64,000 nt of DNA. It comes from Tetrahymena elliotti 4EA. Taxonomy: Eukaryota; Ciliophora; Oligohymenophorea; Hymenostomatida; Tetrahymenidae. A program made the translations under genes and the position numbers. Each line of letters opens with the position of its first letter. Positions within the stretch are counted from its first letter, which is position 1. The DNA lies in contig JH720326.1 in NCBI GenBank assembly GCA_000231825.2, forward strand, positions 278,433 through 342,432, in the 5' to 3' direction. The notes beneath the pieces are model-generated. The model ran no database searches, had not been told where the DNA came from, and was given only the letters and a program-made list of their open reading frames with translations. This document shows positions 1-11,884 of this stretch, piece after piece.

Positions 1-1602
1 ACATTTAAAGAAAAAATAGAGCTTCTTTAATTGTTAAGAAAAATAAAAATCAACTTCAAATGATTATTCTTTTATAAATTATTTAATTTCAAAAATATTT
101 TGGTTTGAAATAGAAATATATTTACACATTTCAGTAAAAAAAAAGAACACCAACGTCTTTATCATAATAAACAATGTATTCACTTGGGGAAATGTTTAAT
201 TTTATGAAAAACTTAAAAGGAATACTCCTACAAAAAAGAAAAATAAAATTTAAATTTTCTGAGGTTTTTAGGATCAATAATAAGAAGAATATTAGACAAA
301 AAATATCCACAAGTTTATAGTAAGATTAATGTTAGTACTTGTGAAAAACAAAATTATTAATTAAATATTCATCTCAATATTTGTTTTTCTTTATTTTAAA
401 GATTTAATTTAATACATTTTTTATTAATAAAAGAAATTTACATTTTATAGGATGTAAATAAATATTCCATGTTTTATCTATGATGATTATGATGATGAAT
501 GAAAGTTATCGAAATCTCTGAATCAAAAAAATTTTCTCTTAATTTTCTTATTAGGGTGGTTACTAAGATATAAAAAACTAAAATCAATAAAAGTATAATG
601 TACAAAATCTGAGTAAATAAAGAATATTAATAAAGTAAAGCAAGTTAAGAAGAATAAATATATTTTGTAGAACCATTTATCTATTATTTTTTTACAAAAG
701 AATTTAATCTTCAAAAATGTTTATTTATATCAAATAAATTGATTATGCTTAACTTATAATATTTTTTCTCCAATCAATAAATTTAAAAAATTAATTTTTT
801 TATATTAAAATTAATATATTTTGTTGAGAAATATAATAGATATCTCTGTATTTCTTTCTATTTTTTATATATTAATAGAAAGAACAATTTTAATGTTTAC
901 TTGTAAAAATGAATTGAAATAAATTAATTCATTTTTTTTTAAATAAAAAATTAATACTTAATATTTTTATTAGTTTTATGTTAGTTAAGTAGGCAGAAGG
1001 ATATTAATAAACACTTACTTAACTTTTAAGAAAACTAACTATGCAGAAATAAAATGAAAAATTTTCTTAGTTTAAATTGACTTAATTTTCTGAAGATTTA
1101 CTGTATTATATTTAAGGTTTATAGGAAAATAATTAAATACATTATTTATAATATAATAATACAAACTATTGACGAACTATTTATGGATTAATTTATATTT
1201 GAATTTTGTGTAAAAATTATCATAAATAAATTCAAATATTTATATACTATTGCATAACGAGTATGCGAGATATGAATTATAGTGTCCAATAAATAAATTA
1301 AGATTTCTTTAAAATTTATTTTTATTTTATTGTCGATTTTCTTATAGACTGATTGATTTGGTGTACACTGATATTTTAGCTGAAGCATTTGTCTAAAATA
1401 TTTATAAAACTGGATAAATCAAATAGCTGTTTAGACTTTTAAAAATATATTAAAAAATAACTGAAAATACTTTTGAGAATTTTAGTAAGTTTTTGTTTCT
1501 CATCAAATTACTAACTTGTTGATGATGCGTTTGTTTAATAAAATTACTTGATTAAAAATAAATTTGAATGATATTATATTATTAATAATAGTAGGTATTC
1601 AA
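1..1602. other. AT-rich spacer, no gene seen
   Basis: The stretch is almost pure A/T. Short open frames on both strands are dominated by Phe, Ile, Lys, Asn and Leu, as expected from translating random AT DNA, and none has a recognisable domain. The last few hundred bases presumably hold the promoter of the gene starting at 1603, but no motif stands out. Confidence 0.6.
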
Positions 1603-3933
1603 ATGGACAATCTATTTGATTTTTAAGAAAAAGATAGTCAGTCTTTTAGGTCAAATGAATAACAAAAATCTTTTAACTAAATGATAAATGATAATTAAAC
1701 ATAATTTTTACCATAAACTGGTGTTCATATAATATTGAGATCTCATTAATAAGAAATAGAAAACACTCGTTTATATTATCAAGCCAACGAATATGATCAA
1801 AGCCAAGAAATAAAGATAAATTATGGGGATTACTTTTATGATGAGGTTGTCTAAACAGATAAAAAGAAATCATTAACTTAATTAGAAAACCAGCAAAGGA
1901 AATAATCTTTTGAACAAACCTCGCAATCTAAAATTGAAGAAGAATATTATGATAATTATTATTTGAAGATGATTTTTAAAAGATATAAAGAAAAGTAGAA
2001 TAAATGGCATAATCCCCTTTATTATATGTTTTAATTTATTATCTTATATATTACTTTACCTTTTTATATTTTCATTAGCTATTTCTAAAAAGATTAATAC
2101 AGTGAAAGTATACGAACCATTAAAAATAAGATTTAATATAAAGTTATGAAAGCTACTCTTTTCTTCTCATCTACTATTTTACTTTTAACTATTATTAATT
2201 TCATAATCTTGAAAGCTATTTAATTTGTTGATGGAAAATAGCTTGATTATTTAATCAGTGAACATGCTAGAGCTTTTGGTTACTTATTTTTAATATCATT
2301 AGGATTTGGTATTCTTGATGTTTCAGCATATAATAACCATGCCATTTTTCTTTAAATATACAAATTTCTCTCTCGTAAAAACAAAGATCAAATACCTGAT
2401 TTCATGAAAAGCCTATTTATTTCTAAAAATGAATTTATTTTTTAATTCATATAACTTAGTTAAGAAGACCCTAAAAAGATTCAACAATCACATAAGATTA
2501 AAAAAATATTTTAAACTAATTAAAAATAACACTCAGAATAGTCCACTGTTTAAGTAAAAAATTTGTAAAATACTCTAAATCTTCATTTTTTAATAAAACC
2601 TTTATTTATTATTTTTTGGTAATTAATCCAAATATGAATCAAATATATCCCTTTAAAATTTTTTATTTAATGAATTAAAATTTTGGAGTTTTATGTTTAT
2701 TAAAATATATTTAATATTTATTAAATAATTGAATCTCAAAAAATAGTAAATCAGTATTTATCTTTTCATCAAATATGTTCTTTTTCTTTCTTGGTGTTAA
2801 GATTTAATATTATTTTTATTAAAAAATAGTTTTATTCAGGCTAAGATTTGTGCAGAAAAATAATAAACTATTCAGAGCAAAGAAATGTTAGTTAAAAATC
2901 TATTTTATTCTTGAATGTAATGCTGACAGTAATTGGCTATTTAAAGTCATTCATTCCATCTATATATAGAGTATTAAGTAATGAAAATTTTATTATTTAC
3001 AATGCATATTTTACTCTAATACCTATTTTATGCATTGCTACAATATTTAGTTTGTTTTGTAGAATGATGATTAATTTGAAGGATTTAAATTTTATTTTTG
3101 ATTACAATTAAGCTTTAAGTGCCTTAATTTCTTATGATTAGTATATGGGTTTGAAGCCTAAGCATGTGATAAATACTCCCAGTATAAACTTTCTAGATAT
3201 AAAAAGCCTGAAAACTTGGCAGTAAATGAGATTATTGCTTAATTAGTTAAAGAAAAAAGAAACAATTATGATTGATAAATGCACTCTTTTTCTTTTTATA
3301 TATTTTATCATTCTTATATTCAGCGTATTTTTAAACAAGATTTTAAGCTATCCATTAAAGGTAACTTCATTAAGGTCTGAAAAATTTACCTTAGTTTATT
3401 TTGCTATTGATGTGTTGTTAATTAATAGTATGTTTTTTTATAGAATTTATAAACAAGCTAGTATAAATGGTTAATACAAAACTCAGTAGTCTTTATTTTA
3501 AATTATTAAAAACATGCTTATTAAATTTTACTTTTAAAGCTAATTCTTTATTCCAGAAAACGAAGATATCTTTATCTAAAATGATATTCAATGGAAATTT
3601 TATTCTTAGCTACATAAAAATTATAAATAGGCTATTGAATCTAACTATGATTATACAACTTAAAAAAAGTTCTCATGTAAAAACCAAAGAAAAATTTAAT
3701 ATAAATATCTATCAGATTCTTAAAAACTTGAAAGGCACTAATTAGATGATCAATACTTTAGATAGCTCTTCATCTGTATAGAAAACATATAGTAAGAAAT
3801 ATAATTAGAAGTTCTGTAAACACCTATGAAGTTTATGGGTATGCTTTCGAGCTCATATAAATTATTATGGATCTTCTTTACATTCTAGATAACATTTATG
3901 TATTTAGTATTCTACTTATACTTTTATAGTTGA
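1603..3933 (+). CDS. Multi-pass membrane protein, tandem family copy 1
   Basis: Read with TAA/TAG as Gln, exon 1 (1603-2553) and exon 2 (2830-3933) give 684 residues ending at TGA. The 276-nt intron (GTAAAA...AATAG, phase 0) is placed by alignment with the two downstream paralogs, which splice at the same codon. The N-terminal ~120 residues are polar and Gln/Glu/Lys-rich. About eight hydrophobic segments follow: three before the intron, two soon after it, a pair at the 'CTLFLFIYF' region, and one at the very C-terminus. Family landmarks are 'FYSGQDLC' at the start of exon 2, 'DLNFIFDYNQALSALISY', 'KTWQQMRLLLNQLKKKE', and 'LQTPMKFMG' before the last membrane helix. I do not recognise the family. 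The KTW-(x)n-R-(x)n-L segment before a helix pair is faintly like PHTF-type proteins, but this is only a guess. It is most diverged from copies 2 and 3. Confidence 0.85.
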
Positions 3934-4496
3934 TTTGTTTCTTGTTTATCAATAATAAAATCTTTCCTTGATCGACATATTAAAAAAAACAATAAAAATG
4001 TTTGAGTTAAAAATAATATTTCTTGCAATAATTTAATTAGAAATTCTAAAATGACAAAGAATAATAAAAATAAATGAATGATTTAAAAGGTATAAAAGTA
4101 GAGAAAAATCTTATCTTCTTTATCTGGATAGTTGAAATTAAATATTTTGTTAATTTATAAATTTATTTTTTTTTATTTGTCTATTTCAATTTAAATATTA
4201 GTTTTTACCTGAATAATAATGTTGAAAAACTATTGTTTATGAGAAATTTATTACAAAAAGAACATTTTAATAATATTTGAGGATAGCAAATTACAAGCGA
4301 ATTTGATTTCATTTTTTTTTTTCAATGTAATCTGTAATGATAAACTAGCATTAAAAAATATTAAGCTTTTATTAAGCTATTAATTTTTAGTTTAGATATT
4401 AATATATTTATATGTATCTGTCTGTTAATTGTAGATATTATTAAAGAAAAGAATGCTTAATTAATTTAATAAATCGTTTTGATAAACTTGATATAA
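3934..4496. other. Intergenic spacer between copies 1 and 2
   Basis: This AT-rich spacer of about 560 bases has no coding signal. It separates two same-strand paralogs and should hold the 3' end of copy 1 and the promoter of copy 2. No distinct motif was found. Confidence 0.6.
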
Positions 4497-6606
4497 ATGG
4501 ATGTAGAACTAACAAACAAGATTTAGTCTAAGTAAATATTTGAAGATTTAACTGTTGTAGAAGAATAAAATGTAAAAAATTACTCTTTTTAAGATTTTGG
4601 TGAAGACTAAAATGCTGCCTAAAATTGCTTGAAATAAATATAAATACTACCAAACCACATTGTATCATAAAGAGATATTTTATAAGATGTTAAAATTGAT
4701 TTATAAAAAAAAAAATCCAGCAAGAACCATGAGATATATTCGCATTAGAATTCACTTGCGGCTAAATCATCACAAAATTCATTAAATTCTAAAAAGCTTG
4801 ATGATGCTGATAAGAAGTTTTTGAAGAAATTATTAAAGTTAGATTATAAGTAAAAGAAAAAATGGTATGATTATATCATAGTTGCTTTCAAATTTGCCTT
4901 AATTTAGCTATGGAGCCCTGTATTTTTTATAATTTCCATTTTTAAAAAGAAAAGAAAATAGGTTGGCTAATCATTCAAAGAAAGAGCAGCTTTAATCTCA
5001 ATATCGTTTTATTTTTTTGCTTCATCGATAACTTTATGGATATGTATTATAAATTTTATTTATATTTTATCAGTAAGACCGATCACTGATGATTAATATG
5101 AAGATTTTATAGGTGATTATGAAAAAGTATTTATGTACTATGCTATTATTTGTATCGCTTTTGCTGTATTAGATTCTTCTATTTTCAAAAATAGTTCTCT
5201 CTTTTATTTTGTCTTTAAATCATTGCATTTATATTCAAGCACAAATATTCCGAAGATAATGAAGCAGCTGTTTATTTCTGAGTCTGCATTTATATTTTAG
5301 TTTTTTGAGTATCCCTTCGAAGATGAGAGTAAAGTGAAGCAAAAACAATAGGTTAAAAAGATATTGCTGAATAATATTAATAATAAATCTTATTTCTTTT
5401 AGAAGAATGAATAATCAGTTAATTTTTGTTTTAATAAAATTTTATAAATAATTATTTTACTTAAAATAGATATATTACTCTGGGCTTCATTTAAGTGAAA
5501 AGATTATTTAATATGCTGAAAAAAATAATGTTTATACCAAGTCGTTGGTTGCATCTTAGCTTTTTCTGTCCATCATTCTATATGTTAAAGCTTTTTTTCC
5601 AGGTATTTTTAGACATTTAAATAATGAAGACTTTTCAAGTTACAGTACTTATTTTACAATAATGCCATTTCTCTGTATTGGTAATTTATTGTCTTATTTT
5701 GCTAGAACTCTTAATTCCTTGTAGGATCTTAATTTTATTTATGATTACAATAGAGCTCTATCTGCTTTAATAAGCTATACTTCTTATCTTAAAGATAAAC
5801 CAAAGTATAAAATAAATGTTCCAAGTATCAACCCAATAGACCTAAAAAGTATCAAAACATGGTCTTAAATGAGAAGGTTACTGAATGAGCTTAAAAGAGA
5901 AGAAACAATTCCTATAGATCGTTGTACTATTTTTCTATTTGTTTACCTAATATTAATTCTCCTTGGTGTATTTATTGGCAGATTCTTTAAAGTTGTGTTT
6001 TTTGTTAACCTTGTAAACAAGAAATACCTTATGCCTTATTTTGCTTTTGACATTTTGTTAATAAGTTGCCTTTTCTGCCTAAGAGTATACAAATAAGTTA
6101 AAATTAATAACCAATTTAAAGAATAGTATAAACTCTTACAAACAATCAAAAACTTTATCATAAAATTCTTTGCGTGCAAAGAACATTTTATAGAAAAAGA
6201 AGATATTACTTTCTTAGATAAAGATATTTAATGGTTTTTCTATTCTTAAATCAATGTGAATTATATGAATTGTTAAACATAATTACTCTATCCGAGAGAA
6301 TTTATTGCATAAAATTGTAAAAATTTAGATAAAAATGAAAATATTCAAAGCTAAAACAATCTTGAATCTGAGAAAAATAATGAAAAATAAATTAATACAT
6401 TCAATAGTGAATTTGACTTCTAATATTCTTCTAAACTCATCTAATTAATAGACAATATTTAAGATGAATTACAATTAGATATCCTTCAAACTCCAATGAA
6501 ATTTTTAGGTTTGATCCCTAGTACTTATGGATTACTATATACTTTCATTTCCTTTATTGCAACTTTTATTTACATAGCTACATACGTATATGAAGCAGAA
6601 TAATGA
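4497..6606 (+). CDS. Multi-pass membrane protein, tandem family copy 2
   Basis: Exons 4497-5417 and 5470-6606 flank a 52-nt phase-0 intron and encode 685 residues, stop TGA. Reading straight through the intron hits a TGA, and splicing restores the family motif 'YYSGLHLSEKI'. The basic, Ser/Gln/Lys-rich N-terminal region covers roughly residues 1-120. Predicted membrane helices lie near 123-147, 164-191, 213-231, 328-347, 368-387, 460-480, 493-514 and 653-680. Between helices five and six is the best-conserved stretch of the family, 'DLNFIYDYNRALSALISY' then 'IKTWSQMRRLLNELKR'. Between helices seven and eight lies a polar region carrying 'EDITFLDKDIQWFFYSQIN'. Nothing in it looks like a pore loop, nucleotide site or known transporter signature. 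It lies between copies 1 and 3 on the same strand, so it arose by tandem duplication. Closer to copy 3 than to copy 1. Confidence 0.88.
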
Positions 6607-7356
6607 ACTTATTCTTTCTGAAGAAGTTTGTTCAACTAGTTCAAATCTGAATAGATTAGTTAGATAAAATACTTTTTAATTTTAAAAAATGAGATTAAAC
6701 AAGACATCAATCATTAACAAATAAATATAATTTAGCATAAGCTGAACAAAGAATTTTAGTAATTGATCTGAATCAAATATAAGCAAAGGTAAAATAATAA
6801 AAAGAAGTGAAGTAACTGATAAAAATACATTATGTTAACTATTTATCAGTAATCAAAACACAAACAAAATGCTTCATTTTTCTTTTATTTGAATCTTTAA
6901 AAAAGATTTGGATAACGTTTATTAACGACTTAAGTAATTATAAAAAAATGAATTTTGTCCTTAAAAGATATTTATAAATTCATTAACTATATTATTGTAA
7001 ATAATACTAATTTATACATAAAAATGAATTTAAAATTAGAAAGTTACATTTTTATATTTTTAAATGTATGATATTCATTCAATATCTATTTTTATTGTTT
7101 TTAGATTTTAACTTCTAGAATTAGTTATAGAAAAGACAAGAAAGAAACATAAAAAAATTTTGGTTGTGATTATTTTTAAAAAGTCTTTTAAGTGTAAGTT
7201 TTAAATGTAAATAAATTTCTGATGAATCAGTCAATCAATCAATGCTTAATGAATCACTATTTTGATCACATAAAGCAGAAATTTAATTTTTTTTCTTAAG
7301 CAATTTACAAATTCAAAATATAAGTAGATTTTGATTAATAACGTTAATATGATAAG
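6607..7356. other. Intergenic spacer between copies 2 and 3
   Basis: About 750 bases of AT-rich DNA with no reading frame of protein-like composition. A short CAAT-rich direct repeat (tcaatcaatcaat) lies near 7230. No promoter motif could be defined. Confidence 0.6.
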
Positions 7357-9891
7357 ATGAATGATACTCAATTACTTAGCTAAATACAATGTGAAGAAAA
7401 GATTAATATTTAAAATAGCCAACTTGATCATATGAATTCTTTTAAAAAAGATAATTCAGCAAATAATTAAAGTCGTAATGTGTCTCTTCAGTTGGATTTC
7501 TCAATAGGTTTATTATCACCATCTAACAAGTTATTAAAATAATAAGATTGGAATAATCTAAGCGAGGATGTTGTCTAAAGAAATGTTTAGAAAGAGGAAA
7601 ATGAAGAAAAACAAGAGATAAAAAAAGAGTTATCTCCAAGCAATATTCATGTAGACATTAAAACTCCAAAATCTTAAATAAACAATTCTTAAAAGCCTAG
7701 TTCATCTCGAAATTCCTTAGATTCAGCTAATAATTTAAGTAATGATTAAAAATTTCTTTAATCTTTACTAAAAAGAGATGATAAGATGAAAGGTAAATGG
7801 TATTATTATCTAGTAGTCCTTCTCAGATTTCTTTTAATATAGTTTTTTTTTCCTGTTTTTATGATATGCATTACCTTCAAAAAGAAGAAATAAGAAAAAA
7901 AAATAAAGAAGACAAGATAGCAAACTTATCTTTTCTTGATATTAAAAATTTACTTTTGTATTTCTTCTGTTTTCCTTTGGATGGCTATTGTGAATTTTAT
8001 TTATCTTAAATACTCCATTACTATGGATAAAAACGATTATGAAGAATTAAAAAGTGAATATAATAAAATTCTCATGTACTATTTTGTTGCTGGAGTGGGT
8101 TTTACTATCTTAAATACCACTCTTTTTAAAAATTCCTCCTTCTTTTTTAAGATGTATAAATCTCTCTAGTCTTAAACTTCTACCAATATCCCAAAATGTA
8201 TGAAAGCACTCTTCATTTCAGAGTCAGATTTTGTATTCCAATTCTTTACCCATCAATTAGAAGATGAAAATAAAATCAAGGAAAGACAGAAGGTCAAGAA
8301 AGTATTCAACATAGATTAAAATTCTCCATTTTTTTAGGAATGCAATTTCCAAGTAAAAATCATTTATTTCTTGAACATAAAATTATTTACAATACAAACT
8401 TGGTATTCTTGAAGTATTTTCAGTTAACCAAGTAGCTTTTTAAAAGAGATCTAATCACAAATAGTTTATATCTATCTTAACCTCATTAGTAAGTTAGTGA
8501 AGAAAAAATTAAATACATGATAAATATTGTTAATCAAACAAGCAATACAGATATTTCATATCAAGTTCTCTCAGATTTTACTTCAGTCCAATTTTTCATA
8601 GTGAAAATAACTCCAGATTGTTACATACAAATAAACACTTTATTAAAAATAATTGTCTCACTTTTTCACTCACTTTTGATAATTTTAACAATCTGATAAA
8701 AATATTATGCTTTCTTGGAAGAGAATCATTTTATAAGCTGAATAAAAATATTTGATAATAAATATTAATTTTTTATTTTATATAAAATAGTAATATTATT
8801 CTGGTTTAGATTTTTGTCAAAAAATAGTTCATTATTCAGAAAAATTGAATGTCGATAAAAAATAATTCTTCTTTAGGCAGTTTATTTTTAGTTTTATTGC
8901 TTATTTGAAAGCTTTTATTCCAGGGATTTATAGATAAGTAACTGAAGGAAAATTTGAAATATATAACTCTTATATGACTGTGATACCATATTTGTGTATT
9001 GGGAATATCTTAGGTTATTTTGCTAGAAGTTTAAATTCGCTTTAGGATCTAAATTTCATTTACGACTATAATAGAGCATTGTGTGCTTTGATATCTTATG
9101 AACCCTATCTTAAATTAAAACCAAAATATAAAATAAACACACCTTGCATTAATCTTATAGATGCAAGAAGTATAAAAACTTGGACATAAATGAGAAGGCT
9201 ACTGAATGAAATAAAATAGAAAGAGACTATTCCTATTGATTAATGCACTCTCTTTCTGTTTGTGTATTTGATTTTAGTATTTTTATCAGTTTTTTTAGAC
9301 AAATTCTATAATTTTGCTATATTTTTCTCAATAAGCTCTGATAAATACTTAATTTTATATTACACTGTAGATGTGGTAATTATTTTTATTTTATTCTCCT
9401 CCAGAGTTTTCAAGCAAACATAAATAAATTATTTATACAAAGAATAATTTAAGCTCTTACAAAATATGAAGAATATCTTGTTAAAATTCTTCACCTTCAG
9501 GTAGTATTTCAATGACAGAGAAGACATTACTTTTTTAGATAAAGATATTTAATGGTATTTCTATAAAGAAATCAACACAAATTATGAGGCAACTAAAGAA
9601 AAAATTAAAACTATCTTTGATTAATTCAATTATAAATAGAATAATTAGAATTTGTTTCCTAAAATTTCTTAATTTCCTTTATCTTAGTCTGATCAAGACG
9701 ATGATTTTGAATACTAACAAAAGCTATTTAGTTTAATAGAGTTTATATAAGAAGAAATACATATGGAAATTTTATAGACACCTATGAAATTCATGGGTTT
9801 AATGCCTAGCTCATATGGATTATTATCTGCTTTTTTTACGATAGTAGCTATGACTTTGTATTTAGCCTTTTATCTGTTTTTCTATTTGTGA
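7357..9891 (+). CDS. Multi-pass membrane protein, tandem family copy 3
   Basis: Exons 7357-8352 and 8791-9891 are separated by a 438-nt phase-0 intron, giving 698 residues and stop TGA. Splicing joins 'FFQECNFQ' to 'QYYSGLDFCQKIVHYSE', matching copies 1 and 2. The N-terminal tail (about 145 residues) is longer than in copy 2 and rich in Ser, Asn, Gln and Lys. It is followed by three helices, then the shared 'FISESDFVFQFF' region. Exon 2 carries 'DLNFIYDYNRALCALISY', 'IKTWTQMRRLLNEIKQKE', a helix pair, 'EDITFLDKDIQWYFYKEIN', and the terminal 'LQTPMKFMGLMPSSYG' with the last helix. The 3' end of this exon is repeated twice more downstream as decayed copies. The intron is eight times longer than that of copy 2, although its position is the same. 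Function unknown; integral membrane location is the only safe inference. Confidence 0.88.
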
Positions 9892-10282
9892 ACATTTAAA
9901 TTAAATTCTATCTATTTTACAATTTATGATTTATTATCATTTTAACAGTAGCTTATTTAGTGCCTAGTTCATATGATTTATCATCAGTCTTTTTTTGAAT
10001 AGTAACAATGATTTGGTATTTAGCCTTTTATCTTTTTTTCTATGAGTGAGCATCTAAAAAAAATAAAATTCTATCAATTTTACACTTTGTGATTTGTTAT
10101 CATTTTGACAATAGCTTATTTAGTTAGTGCCTAATTGATATGACCCACTGTCAGCCTTTTTTTAAATAGCAACTATGTTTAGGTATTTAGCCTTTTATCT
10201 GATTTTCTATTAATGAAAATCTAATAAAATCAACTATTTAACTTTTTATGATTGATTATCCTTTAGGCAGTAACTTATTGCA
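9803..10282 (+). repeat. Three tandem copies of a gene 3' end (158/167-bp period)
   Basis: The segment encoding the last ~30 residues of copy 3, with its 3' flank, recurs twice. Landmarks 'tgcctagctcatatgg', 'tgcctagttcatatga' and 'tgcctaattgatatga' start near 9803, 9961 and 10128. Each unit also keeps 'tatttagccttttatct' and a downstream 'gattattat'-like stretch. The first unit is the live 3' end of the gene. The second and third carry substitutions and in-frame TGAs and are noncoding relics. Confidence 0.8.
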
Positions 10283-10788
10283 AAAAGCTAAAATTAATTA
10301 TTTTGTAGGAAAATTTGTTTAAGTGGCTAATAAACCTTTTGAACAATTAAATTATATTTAAATCTATGTTTTTATCCATAAGATGACTGTAATAAATTAA
10401 AAATACATTTTCTGATTTCTTCTAAAGATTATAAAAGTTTTTTTTTTTTGATTCTTAATTGTGAGATTAGCTAGCGATATTGTCACTCAAAATTTTATTA
10501 AAAATAATATAGATAAAACTAGAATGTAAATTTTAGTATAAGAAATTTATAAATATATTATCTAATTCCCTCAAATTTAGTGTAAATGCGCTTAGAGCAA
10601 ATTTATCTATCCTTTAACAAATATTATTAATTAAAAAGGGTAATTACACAAAATTTCGATTAAATCTGTTAAGTAATTGAATTTTTTTTACTTTCTCTTT
10701 TTACAATTATTAAATAAAATTAATATTTATTAAAAGCAAAATCAAAAGATAAAATACAATACAATACATACCTAAATAAATCAATAAG
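10283..10788. other. Intergenic spacer, no gene seen
   Basis: AT-rich sequence between the repeat and the next gene. The final ~60 bases are A/C-rich (acaatacaatacatac) just ahead of the start codon, a look shared with other gene leaders in the window. Confidence 0.55.
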
Positions 10789-11884
10789 ATGGCAGGGTTT
10801 AGTATAAATGGTGACTTGGAAAAACAAAAAAGTATTGAAGAAGACTCTTTTGACTCTTTGAGTTAACGCCTAACTCGTCATTCTTATACAACAGATGATA
10901 ATCATTAATTGTTACATAATTCAATCCAATTATACTAATATGAATAATAAAAAAAGAAGAAAAAATACTTTCTTTTTAACAACATTTTGACAATAATGAA
11001 TTTAGTTTTTTTAGGCTTTTTGTTAGCCATGTATATTTTTTTATTCAAGATAAATTTTCACAGAGAATTGTTTATCCTTTTCACAATCAGTTCTGTCCTT
11101 ATCACTTTATTTGAAATCATTTCTGTTTCCATGCTCAGCTCCCTTGAAAAAATAAAGGGAATGTACATTTCTATCTGCAGCTCTCTAACTTTTGACTTGT
11201 TACAAGTTATTTGTAACATTATGTGTCTCATCTTCCTATATAAGTCTAGTGTTTGTGGTAATTTATTTACTTAAAAAAATTTAATTATTTCTATTTAAAA
11301 TTATAATATCTATCATATAAAATAACCCATAAAAAAATAAAGAAGAATCTTCTTATGAGGTTTAAAAGATTTGATAATGTATCCATTAAATAAGCAATTA
11401 ATTAATTAATTTTTGTCCTTAATTTATAAATGTGATGAATATCTTACATATTAATTTAATATTTTTTAAATGTGAATATTATTTTTACAATAACTACCTT
11501 TTTTAAATAGGCTCTTTATTTTGGAACAATAATAACTGCTATTAAGATTCAGATATTCACGAATTCATTTAAGATTAATGTGATTAATAATAAGATTCCT
11601 AACAAATTTCAAATGCAATTTATCATCATTTTAAGACTTGTTTAGATGAATAAAAAATAACAAAACACCAATTTGAAAGTTAAATGACAATTATCAGCAA
11701 TCAAGCATATTAAATAATCTTATATACTTCCATTATCTATAAGATGACTATAAACTTGTTTATGAAACTTCTCATCCTCATTAAATGTGTTAAATTTAAC
11801 AAAAATATTATTTCCGCTCAAGGATAATTACAACCAATCATACAATATCAATACAAAGAAATATAAAAACAATTCCATAATTGA
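10789..11884 (+). CDS. Four-pass membrane protein with Cys-bearing loop, copy 1
   Basis: Exon 1 (10789-11257) and exon 2 (11511-11884) are joined across a 253-nt intron in phase 1 (TGT G|GC), giving 280 residues and stop TGA. The gene at 13821 has the same junction, with Cys-Gly coded across the splice. Residues 1-65 are polar and acidic then basic. Helices lie near 67-87, 93-115 and 133-152. A long loop (about 153-222) begins 'SSVCGSLFWNNNNC' and contains further Cys ('QC', 'KTC'). A fourth helix lies near 225-248, before a short polar tail. Four helices with one large Cys-containing loop between helices three and four is a tetraspanin-like layout, but the Cys-Cys-Gly signature is absent. 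I therefore call it only by topology. It likely sits in the plasma or an internal membrane. Confidence 0.8.

Noticed and set aside
1188..1388. Minus-strand 66-codon frame
   Set aside because: AT-noise composition, no domain, no leader-like context.
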